DNA from: Oscillospiraceae bacterium
GTDB taxonomy: Bacteria > Bacillota > Clostridia > Oscillospirales > Oscillospiraceae
Direction of reading: 5' to 3'
DNA length: 6,467 bases
Assembly: GCA_017378975.1 (NCBI GenBank)
Contig: JAFNXT010000295.1
Span: 1-6,467 of the forward strand
Position numbers and translations under genes: made by a program. This document shows, piece after piece, positions 1 through 4,502 of this stretch (the stretch's first letter is position 1; every line of letters begins with the position of its first letter). Under the pieces are notes generated by a model. That model saw only the letters and a list, made by a program, of their open reading frames with translations, did no database searches and had not been told where the DNA came from.

Positions 1-518
1 AGCAGTATCTCACCGCGCTCCGCGGAGAGGCGCGCCCCATGATCGAGCTGAGAGTTACTCCTGATATGCCCGAGGACATCTGGGAAGTTGCCCTTGAGAC
101 CGTTCTCACAGGCGGCGGTCAGCGCTGCCAGATGTCCGTCGAAGGAAGCGGCATACTTGCCCGTGAAGGCTGTGGTGTCGGTCACGCCGGTGATCACGAA
201 GTTCCCCACCGTACACCATTGATGGGACAGAGCCGGGGCAACGGGCCCCTTGTGGTAACATAGCAGATCAAAGATCGTCATGACCGTCCCGAAACTGCGG
301 CACTCTGTCCATACTCCATCCAGCAGTTCATCGACCCGTCCGCTGGATCTGCAGATCCGGCAGGGCGTACCCAGATAGGTCAGCCAGATCCAGTCTTCGT
401 CTGCCCGGAGCCCGAACTTCCGGACCAACAGCCCCTGATCATGCTCCAAAAAAATACGCCGTGCCACATCCACCTGCAGATCATAATTGGAGGGGATCCC
501 CTTTTTCTCCGGTCTCAT
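1..518 (-). CDS. DUF3786 family protein, 3' end cut by window edge
   Basis: This frame is open from the ATG at 518 to the left edge, giving 172 codons without a stop, so the C-terminus lies outside the window. The visible protein starts MRPEKKGIPSNYDL and carries the features I associate with DUF3786: an early ARRIFLEHDQ helix, RKFGLRADEDWIWLTYLG, then a TVMTIFDLLCYHKG block and a later WCTVGNF. The family has no established function. It is the fourth gene of a leftward operon and begins 11 nt after the DUF1349 gene stops. The start is not certain. The ATG at 518 has only a distant GGGAG, 14 nt upstream. An in-frame GTG at 533 would overlap the previous stop as GTGA but has a GGGGA directly abutting it. 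No membrane segment or signal peptide is visible. Family assignment is from memory of the pattern. Confidence 0.78.
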   Translation of the reverse strand, partial: MRPEKKGIPSNYDLQVDVARRIFLEHDQGLLVRKFGLRADEDWIWLTYLGTPCRICRSSGRVDELLDGVWTECRSFGTVMTIFDLLCYHKGPVAPALSHQWCTVGNFVITGVTDTTAFTGKYAASFDGHLAALTAACENGLKGNFPDVLGHIRSNSQLDHGARLSAERGEIL

Positions 519-529
519 GGGTGTCTTCT

Positions 530-1141
530 TCACTCCCCGTCCGGCTGTTGCCCATCGTGGGCCAGCCACGTGCATTCCGTCAGCTCCATGTTGGTGAAGA
601 CCGCCCTGAAGGAGGAATCCTCCGGGGAGCAAGCGTAGATGCCAAAGCGGATCTTTCCGCCGCCCTTCCACATATGACAGACCCGCATCTGGGAGAAGCT
701 CACGCCATCGGTGGAGCATTCGATGCAGTAATCGTCCTCCCGGCGGCTGAGCCGGTACCACATGGACTTGATGGAGGCATCGATCGCCGTGGTGGCCCAG
801 TCGGAGTAGCCGTTGTTGGTCACCACACTGCCCAGATGCTGGAACCGCTCGTTTTCGTATTCGACGGAGGCCTTCAGCCAGTTCTCGCTGTCCAGATACA
901 TGGCGATACCACACTGATTGAAGCGGTGGTGGCTTTCGGTAAAGGAAGTTTTCACCACGAAGCTGAAAAACTTCTCCTCCGTCTCCATCTGGAACACCGG
1001 GGCATTGTCGTTGCGGAAATGATAGTAGGTCCTTTGCCACAGATCGGTATGGGCCTTGGTGACGATCTCTACCTTGTCGTGGGACACGGTAAAGGACGCA
1101 GGCTCCCGTGTCCATCGCATCGCATCGATATCGAATCTCAT
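530..1141 (-). CDS. DUF1349 domain protein (concanavalin-like fold)
   Basis: A 203-aa cytosolic-looking protein that is almost entirely one DUF1349 domain, a family with a concanavalin A-like lectin/glucanase fold related to yeast Ree1. Typical landmarks are the early TDLWQRTYYHFRND block, RFNQCGIAMYLDSENWLKAS in the middle, and SVVTNNGYSDWATT following it. The family probably binds a carbohydrate or similar ligand, but no reaction is established. I start it at ATG 1141 (MRFDIDAMRW) because an AGGAGG lies 7-8 nt upstream. A GTG at 1159 would add six residues and overlap the previous stop as GTGA, but the ribosome binding site would then lie inside the gene. It sits between the DUF3592-like gene (14-nt gap) and the DUF3786 gene (11-nt gap), so the three are probably co-transcribed and translationally coupled. 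Confidence 0.88.
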   Translation of the reverse strand: MRFDIDAMRWTREPASFTVSHDKVEIVTKAHTDLWQRTYYHFRNDNAPVFQMETEEKFFSFVVKTSFTESHHRFNQCGIAMYLDSENWLKASVEYENERFQHLGSVVTNNGYSDWATTAIDASIKSMWYRLSRREDDYCIECSTDGVSFSQMRVCHMWKGGGKIRFGIYACSPEDSSFRAVFTNMELTECTWLAHDGQQPDGE

Positions 1142-1155
1142 ACTTTTTCCTCCTG

Positions 1156-1458
1156 TCACACGATCACCGCGGACCTCTCCGGAGCACCTTCCTCATAGTG
1201 CACCGTGACCCTCTCCCCTACCACCGGGCACCGTCTGTTCCATGACACCCAGCGTTTCCCGGTGAAAGACCGGCCCGCCACCTGATAGTCAAAGTGGATG
1301 ATATGGGGGAACGCCGCCCCATCCCCTGCATGGCGACGGACGGGCTTGGTGTTGACCTTGAACCACCAACAGGTCTTGACGGCCGTGACGGTACCTTCGG
1401 TCTTCCCTCCCGCGATCGCGGCATCCGTGCCGATACCGAACATCCTGAAAAACATCAT
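1156..1458 (-). CDS. small DUF3592-like protein
   Basis: A 100-aa protein beginning MMFFRMFGIG. The body looks like a small all-beta domain: EGTVTAVKTCWWFKVNTKPV (residues 21-40), PHIIHFDYQVAGRSFTGKRW (51-70), then CPVVGERVTVHYEEGAPERS (77-96). The pattern of a strand, a stretch reading 'V-G-R-S-F-T-G', and a final 'VGERVTVHYEE..PER' resembles the soluble core of DUF3592, but the flanking membrane helices usual there are absent. Close relatives are, as I recall, sometimes mislabelled as sugar ABC transporter permeases; nothing here supports transport. I start at ATG 1458, which overlaps the methyltransferase stop as ATGA and has a GGGTGG upstream. The frame is open further back to 1524, but that would run 70 nt into the methyltransferase. 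Function unknown. Confidence 0.75.
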   Translation of the reverse strand: MMFFRMFGIGTDAAIAGGKTEGTVTAVKTCWWFKVNTKPVRRHAGDGAAFPHIIHFDYQVAGRSFTGKRWVSWNRRCPVVGERVTVHYEEGAPERSAVIV

Positions 1459-2222
1459 AGCCCGCCACCCTTTCTTGCCACCACCATAGGCTGATAAAGA
1501 CCCGTCTGCTCCGGGAAGTACCATACCACTTCACTGCATCCGTGGTCTTTCAGCAGTGCCGTCAGCTCCTCCCGGCGGGTCGCTCTGTAAATGCACCGGA
1601 ACTTACCGATCTGCAGATCCTCTTCATCGTCGATGATATACTGGACCAATCTGTAAAGCTCCCCATCCCAGTCCCAGGTCTGGAAAGAGACCCTTCTCCC
1701 CTTCTCCGTCTGATGGATATAGGGTGGAGAATAAGAGGGCTTTTCCTGCAACAGAGCATCGTAGTCCCGGATACTGGCGACGAACATACCGCCCTGTGCC
1801 AGCCGGTCCGTGATGCTCCCCACCGCCGCCACCAAATCATCATGGGAGAGCATATGGGGCAACGCGTTATCCATGCAGAGGATGATGTCGAAGACTTCCG
1901 AAAACGTCTCCCCCAACGCGCGCAGATCGGCACGCTCGAAGCGGATATCCACCCCCGCTTCCGCCGCCCGTCTTTTGGCCTCGTCCAGTGCTCCGGCGCT
2001 GATGTCCGAAGCGGTGACCGGGTATCCAAGGGCCGCCGATCCGATCGACTGGGTCCCGATCCCACAGGCACAGTCCAGGATCTTGGCATCCCGACCGTAC
2101 CCGTTCTGCCGGAACAGCCGGTCCAGGATCGCCGCCTGCTCTCCGACCGATGCCCTCCAATCAAAGAAAAGCTTGTCATAATGGGGAGCCATGCTGTCGT
2201 AAAAATCCTGTATGATATCCAT
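1455..2222 (-). CDS. class I SAM-dependent methyltransferase
   Basis: A full-length 255-aa Rossmann-fold methyltransferase. Motif I is ILDCACGIGTQS (residues 48-59), followed by the acidic ribose-binding residue in ASDIS (D73), an acidic loop ERADLRAL with D99, motif IV DIILCMDNALPHM (112-124) and the post-motif LAQGGMFVAS (141-150). The opening FYDSMAPHYDKLFFDW is typical of small-molecule methyltransferases of the Methyltransf_25/ glycine-sarcosine N-methyltransferase-like type. The C-terminal half (WDWDGELYRLVQYII, then QTGLYQPMVVARK) would shape the acceptor pocket; the acceptor cannot be named from sequence. It is the first gene of the leftward operon. ATG 2222 follows a GGAG about 10 nt upstream, and a strong promoter lies 34-62 nt upstream. 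Its stop overlaps the next start (ATGA), implying coupled translation. Confidence 0.92.
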   Translation of the reverse strand: MDIIQDFYDSMAPHYDKLFFDWRASVGEQAAILDRLFRQNGYGRDAKILDCACGIGTQSIGSAALGYPVTASDISAGALDEAKRRAAEAGVDIRFERADLRALGETFSEVFDIILCMDNALPHMLSHDDLVAAVGSITDRLAQGGMFVASIRDYDALLQEKPSYSPPYIHQTEKGRRVSFQTWDWDGELYRLVQYIIDDEEDLQIGKFRCIYRATRREELTALLKDHGCSEVVWYFPEQTGLYQPMVVARKGGGL

Positions 2223-2255
2223 ACCCTCAACGCTCCTTCCATACTTCCCAGATCA

Positions 2256-2284
2256 ATGATATCCCCGGCAACACCTCATGTCAA
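2256..2284 (-). promoter_or_regulatory. sigma-A-type promoter of the methyltransferase operon
   Basis: Reading leftward, TTGACA (2284-2279, perfect -35) is separated by exactly 17 nt from TATCAT (2261-2256, 5 of 6 to the -10 consensus). Transcription would start near 2249, leaving a leader of about 27 nt before ATG 2222. It lies directly behind the rubredoxin terminator, so the two units are transcribed separately. No operator-like dyad is obvious. Confidence 0.8.
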
Positions 2285-2294
2285 TACCCACCGC

Positions 2295-2328
2295 AAAAAA
2301 GCGGTGTGACCTTCCGGCCACACCGCTT
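2295..2328 (-). terminator. Rho-independent terminator after rubredoxin
   Basis: On the minus strand AAGCGGTGTG pairs with CACACCGCTT (10 bp, arms 2328-2319 and 2308-2299) around a 10-nt loop that can pair further (GG with CC). A six-T run follows (2300-2295, sharing two bases with the stem). It begins 8 nt after the rubredoxin stop and ends about 10 nt before the -35 of the next operon. Confidence 0.92.
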
Positions 2329-2335
2329 CGTTCAT

Positions 2336-2491
2336 TCACGCTTCAGAGAACTGGTCCTTGCCCACAGCGCACAGGGGGCACTCGAAATCCTCGGGGATAT
2401 CCTCCCACTTGGTGCCGGGGGCGATGCCACCCTCAGGGTAGCCCACAGCCTCATCGTACTCCCAGCCGCAAACGTCGCAAACATATTTCAT
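2336..2491 (-). CDS. rubredoxin
   Basis: A complete 51-aa rubredoxin, a small cytoplasmic one-electron carrier with a single Fe(Cys)4 centre. The ligands are visible in two CxxC loops: [15 protein letters not shown] (C5, C8) and [13 protein letters not shown] (C38, C41). Between them lie the family hallmarks [17 protein letters not shown]. Length is normal for a single-domain rubredoxin. I start at ATG 2491, nine nt after AGGAGG; an in-frame ATG at 2500 abuts the AGGAGG and is too close to be used. In anaerobes rubredoxin reduces superoxide reductase (desulfoferrodoxin), rubrerythrin and flavodiiron proteins. Here a desulfoferrodoxin-like gene lies 475 nt away on the opposite strand, divergently oriented. 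It has its own promoter, leader and terminator, so it is a single-gene transcript. Confidence 0.97.
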   Translation of the reverse strand: MKYVCDVCGWEYDEAVGYPEGGIAPGTKWEDIPEDFECPLCAVGKDQFSEA

Positions 2492-2627
2492 CGTCGTCAT
2501 CCTCCTGATATTATTTTGAAGTAGTATGTGTCGCTTTGTATGGCCCTATCCTATCACGATCCCTCTCCGGCTTCCGTGACTTTCTCACATAAGGCCAAAG
2601 GCCGCAACACACCGTCACGGCCCCAAC
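2492..2627 (-). promoter_or_regulatory. long 5' leader of rubredoxin with a hairpin
   Basis: If the promoter at 2663-2634 is used, the mRNA carries about 136 nt before the rubredoxin ATG, far longer than the 17-34 nt leaders of its neighbours. It contains perfect 7-bp arms (CCGTGAC at 2620-2614 and GTCACGG at 2580-2574 read on the minus strand). These enclose a small GGCC-TTT-GGCC hairpin (2603-2593). I do not recognise a known riboswitch class, and there is no run of U after the hairpin, so it is not an obvious attenuator. Translation start is marked by AGGAGG at 2506-2501. Confidence 0.4.
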
Positions 2628-2633
2628 AGGTAT

Positions 2634-2663
2634 ATCATACCACAAAAGGCTCCCCGCTGTCCA
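2634..2663 (-). promoter_or_regulatory. probable promoter of rubredoxin
   Basis: Reading leftward, TGGACA (2663-2658, 5 of 6) and an extended -10 TGGTATGAT (TATGAT at 2639-2634, 5 of 6) are separated by 18 nt. The -10 lies within a small palindrome, GGTAT-ATC-ATACC (2629-2641). No better promoter is visible nearer the gene. Confidence 0.6.
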
Positions 2664-2712
2664 TTCTCGAAGTGCCCAAAATTTGGTCCCGATCTTTATG
2701 GAACATCCCATC

Positions 2713-2741
2713 TTGAAAGATCCCGCCGTCGGAGTTATCAT
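2713..2741 (+). promoter_or_regulatory. promoter inside the AT-richer islet
   Basis: TTGAAA (2713-2718, 5 of 6) and TATCAT (2736-2741, 5 of 6) with a 17-nt spacer. A start near 2748 would put the ribosome binding site AAGGAG (2754-2759) close to the 5' end of the RNA. It faces right, toward the hairpin at 2841-2896. Confidence 0.5.
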
Positions 2742-2747
2742 AAAGAT

Positions 2748-2896
2748 ACAAAAAAGGAGTGAGTCCAATGTACTAACAAAAGCTCCCCTAAAACTGTAGA
2801 AAGCAGAGGTTAAGCAAATGACAGAACCCAACAACTTCATGAAATGACCCTTGATCTTCGAAGTGAGTAGTCGAAAGATCAAGGGTCATTTCTTTT
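2748..2896 (+). other. orphan short transcription unit: decayed gene or small RNA
   Basis: The stretch 2701-2880 has 74 G/C of 180 bases by my count (41%), clearly lower than the GC-rich genes around it. It has the signals of a gene without a gene. A promoter is followed by AAGGAG (2754-2759) eight nt before ATG 2768, but that frame reads Met-Tyr-stop. Later, after a TAG at 2797, the frame of 2800-2847 reads AEVKQMTEPNNFMK and then TGA, which looks like a protein C-terminus, and a long terminator hairpin follows at once. The simplest reading is the joined start and end of a lost gene, for example an internally deleted insertion sequence. A small RNA of about 150 nt is the alternative. I found no terminal inverted repeats or target duplication, and I do not recognise the parent gene. 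Confidence 0.4.
2841..2896 (+). terminator. long terminator-like hairpin
   Basis: GAAATGACCCTTGATCTT (2841-2858) pairs perfectly with AAGATCAAGGGTCATTTC (2875-2892). With one bulged base the stem continues through CGA/TCG to about 21 bp, with a 9-nt loop (2862-2870), and TTTT follows at 2893-2896. The stem is longer than the usual 8-15 bp and only moderately GC-rich, which is more typical of hairpins at or near mobile-element ends. In the other direction AAAAG precedes it, so it might work on either strand. Confidence 0.6.
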
Positions 2897-2912
2897 GTCC
2901 ACGGAACGCAGG

Positions 2913-2941
2913 TCGACTTCGCCCTCCTTTCGTGCTATACT
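2913..2941 (+). promoter_or_regulatory. promoter of the HTH-desulfoferrodoxin gene
   Basis: TCGACT (2913-2918, 4 of 6) and extended -10 TGCTATACT (TATACT at 2936-2941, 5 of 6) with a 17-nt spacer. Transcription would start near 2948, leaving a leader of about 18 nt. Confidence 0.65.
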
Positions 2942-2955
2942 GTCTCATGAAAGGA
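2925..2955. promoter_or_regulatory. possible operator: inverted repeat around the -10
   Basis: TCCTTTC (2925-2931) and GAAAGGA (2949-2955) form a perfect 7-bp inverted repeat spaced 17 nt, centred on the -10 of the HTH-desulfoferrodoxin promoter and overlapping its ribosome binding site. XRE regulators often bind such dyads in their own promoters. The arms are short and could be coincidence. Confidence 0.3.
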
Positions 2956-2965
2956 AGTGGTCCCC

Positions 2966-3550
2966 ATGGATAACTACGTCACCGGATCCACCATCAAACA
3001 GCTCCGGGAAGCCCGGAACATGACCCAGACGGCGCTGGCCCAAAAGCTGGGGGTCAGCAGTAAGACCGTCTCCAAATGGGAGACCGCCAAGGGTCTGCCG
3101 GACATCTCCCTGCTCCAGCCTTTGGCCCAGGTCCTGGGGATCTCCGTGATCGAGCTGATGAACGGTCAGCACATCACCAACCGGAACCGCTCCGCCAATA
3201 TGCTCCGGGGCCGGTTCTTCGTCTGCCCCCTGTGCGGCAACGTCCTGCACAGCACCGGGGAGGCGGTGGTGAGCTGTTGCGGCATCACCCTGCCGCCGCT
3301 GGAGCCGGAGGATCCGGACGAGGACCACACCGTCACCATCGAGAGCGTGGAGGACGAGCATTTCATCACCGTCCACCACCCCATGACCAAGGAACACTAC
3401 ATCTCCTTCCTGGCCTACGTCACCTCCGACCGGATCCAACTGGTGAAGCTCTACCCCGAAGGAGAAGCCCAGACCCGGCTCCAGCTCCGGGGCATGGGGA
3501 GACTTTACTGGTATTGCGACCGTCACGGCCTGTTCCAAAAAAAGCCCTGA
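2966..3550 (+). CDS. XRE-type HTH fused to desulfoferrodoxin (superoxide reductase-like)
   Basis: A 194-aa two-part protein. Residues about 8-65 are an XRE/Cro-type helix-turn-helix (TIKQLREARNMTQTALAQKL, VSSKTVSKWETAKGLPDIS). Residues 84-194 align with full-length desulfoferrodoxin. First comes a desulforedoxin-like Cys4 centre (FVCPLCGN with C87 and C90, then SCCG with C104 and C105). It is followed by the superoxide-reductase iron site with all five ligand positions: H121 (EDHTVTIE), H138 and H144 (HPMTKEHY), C184 and H187 (YCDRHG). The catalytic Lys of the canonical EKH motif is Asp here (EDH). I infer a DNA-binding sensor of superoxide, oxygen or iron, possibly still a reductase. ATG 2966 is chosen because AGGAAG lies 8 nt upstream; a GTG at 2957 is too near that site. 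It is monocistronic and divergent from rubredoxin, its expected electron donor. Confidence 0.9.
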   Translation: MDNYVTGSTIKQLREARNMTQTALAQKLGVSSKTVSKWETAKGLPDISLLQPLAQVLGISVIELMNGQHITNRNRSANMLRGRFFVCPLCGNVLHSTGEAVVSCCGITLPPLEPEDPDEDHTVTIESVEDEHFITVHHPMTKEHYISFLAYVTSDRIQLVKLYPEGEAQTRLQLRGMGRLYWYCDRHGLFQKKP

Positions 3551-3556
3551 TACCCC

Positions 3557-3585
3557 TTGCATGCTTCGCCCCCATGTGCTATGAT
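3557..3585 (+). promoter_or_regulatory. promoter of the LURP-one family gene
   Basis: TTGCAT (3557-3562, matching the TTG core) and extended -10 TGCTATGAT (TATGAT at 3580-3585, 5 of 6) with a 17-nt spacer, starting 7 nt after the previous stop. Transcription would start near 3592 with a leader of about 66 nt. No terminator is visible between the two genes, so read-through from the upstream gene is also possible. Confidence 0.6.
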
Positions 3586-3657
3586 CGACGCAGGAAAGCG
3601 GCATCTCCCTTTTGAGGGTAGGATGTCCCTTACACGATCACCAACGGAGGACCCCCT

Positions 3658-4128
3658 ATGAAACTTCTGTTCAAACAACGCTTTTTTTCATGGCTGGACA
3701 GCTATGACATCTATGATGAAGCCGGCCGCCCGGTCTATACCGTCAAAGGCCAGCTTTCCTGGGGCCACTGCCTGAAGATCTTCGACGCGCAGGGCCGCCC
3801 GCTGGGTTCGATACAGGAGCGGATCCTGACCTTCCTGCCCAAATTCGAGATGTATCTGGGGGATGACTACATCGGCTGTATCAGCAAAGAGTTCTCCCTC
3901 TTCCGTCCCCGGTACCATATCGAGTGCAACGGCTGGCAGGTCGACGGCGACTGGCTGGAATGGGACTACCAGATCACCGACCGCACCGGCCGCCCGGTGG
4001 CCACCGTATCCAAAGAGCTGTTCAACTGGACCGATACCTACGTGATCGACGTGGCCGACCCCAGAGACGCCCTGTGCGCCCTGATGCTGGTGCTGGCGAT
4101 CGACGCGGAAAAATGCTCCCGGGACTAA
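3658..4128 (+). CDS. LURP-one-related (LOR/YxjI) family protein
   Basis: A complete 156-aa protein of the LURP-one-related family (DUF567; tubby-like beta-barrel around a central helix; YxjI in Bacillus). Family landmarks run the whole length: KQRFFSWLDSYDIYDEAGRP (residues 7-26), VKGQLSWGHCLKIFDAQGRP (29-48), RILTFLPKFEMYLGD (55-69), ISKEFSLFRPRYHIE (75-89), the repeat-like GWQVDGDWLEWDYQI (92-106) and SKELFNWTDTYVIDVADP (118-135), and a final hydrophobic helix ALMLVLAIDAE (141-151). That last helix is the buried core helix of the fold and not a membrane anchor. The fold resembles phospholipid scramblases and tubby, but no biochemical role is established in bacteria. ATG 3658 follows GGAGG by 7 nt. 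The gene has its own promoter and ends at a bidirectional terminator. Confidence 0.93.
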   Translation: MKLLFKQRFFSWLDSYDIYDEAGRPVYTVKGQLSWGHCLKIFDAQGRPLGSIQERILTFLPKFEMYLGDDYIGCISKEFSLFRPRYHIECNGWQVDGDWLEWDYQITDRTGRPVATVSKELFNWTDTYVIDVADPRDALCALMLVLAIDAEKCSRD

Positions 4129-4170
4129 GCGGGACCAAAGGACCCACGCCCGGCCTGTGACGGTCTCTTC

Positions 4171-4203
4171 AAAAAACTGTCACCGCAACGGTGACAGTTT
4201 TTT
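4171..4203. terminator. bidirectional terminator between convergent genes
   Basis: A perfect 15-bp inverted repeat (AAAAAACTGTCACCG at 4171-4185 and its complement at 4189-4203) with a 3-nt CAA loop. Its ends supply a six-U tail on either strand. It serves the LURP-one gene from the left and the TIGR04076 operon from the right; the last base of the leftward stop codon (4203) is already part of the repeat. Confidence 0.95.
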
Positions 4204-4502
4204 CATACCACTTCGATGTAAAAGCTCACAGGCCGGAACCCATCATTGCAGGAGATGCAAGCGGAAAAGGGATCTCGCATCCACCCGTCAAAAAAGTTTC
4301 CACCCCCGGCCGCCAGCTCCCGAACGAAATACGCCATGCTCTCCCACGCGCTGTCGCAAAGCCCCTCCGGCTTTTGCCCGTCCACCGAGATCCACACCGA
4401 CCCCTCCTCCACGTCACAGGCGTGCTGGATGGGGTTTTCGTATTTCGCCATCAAATCCGGATAGCAGGCCTTCCGGATGGCGGTGATCTTCACCTTTTTC
4501 AT
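4203..4502 (-). CDS. TIGR04076 family protein
   Basis: A 99-aa protein recognised by the order of motifs typical of TIGR04076: MKKVKITAIRK at the start, a central GQKPEGLCDSAWESMAYFV (residues 42-60), then GGGNFFDGWMRDP (66-78) and ACISCNDGFRPVSFYIE (81-97). The family is common in anaerobic Clostridia and has no established function. C49 and the C82/C85 pair in ACISCNDG could bind a metal, but only three cysteines of this set are present. It is the last gene of a leftward operon. Its ATG at 4502 overlaps the methyltransferase stop as ATGA, with AAGGAGG four nt upstream. The frame is open back to 4532, but the overlap and ribosome binding site favour 4502. A terminator begins inside its stop codon. 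Confidence 0.88.
   Translation of the reverse strand: MKKVKITAIRKACYPDLMAKYENPIQHACDVEEGSVWISVDGQKPEGLCDSAWESMAYFVRELAAGGGNFFDGWMRDPFSACISCNDGFRPVSFYIEVV

Noticed and set aside
461..1198. Long open frame on the plus strand (245 codons) opposite the DUF1349 gene
   Set aside because: It is the antisense shadow of a clear DUF1349 protein, has no ribosome binding site and no recognisable domain.
1156..1458. Sugar ABC transporter permease label for the 100-aa protein
   Set aside because: No membrane segments and no permease motif are present; the beta-rich pattern fits a DUF3592-like soluble domain better.
1542..2309. Plus-strand open frame of 255 codons opposite the first methyltransferase
   Set aside because: The minus strand has all methyltransferase motifs; the plus frame is a GC-rich mirror frame without family features. 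The same applies to the 262-codon plus frame at 4541-5329.
2528..2716. Plus-strand open frame of 62 codons in the rubredoxin leader region
   Set aside because: No ribosome binding site, low-complexity unlikely protein, and it lies antisense to the predicted leader.
2691..2720. Inverted GATCTTT...AAAGATC near 2694-2721 as a transposon end
   Set aside because: Only 7-bp arms with an 18-nt gap, and no matching terminal repeat is found on the other side of the islet.
2511..2882. Minus-strand open frame of 123 codons through the AT-richer islet
   Set aside because: It starts inside the terminator hairpin, has no ribosome binding site or domain, and runs over the rubredoxin promoter and leader.
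2945..3604. Minus-strand open frame of 219 codons opposite the HTH-desulfoferrodoxin gene
   Set aside because: It mirrors a gene with many conserved metal ligands and lacks its own start signals.
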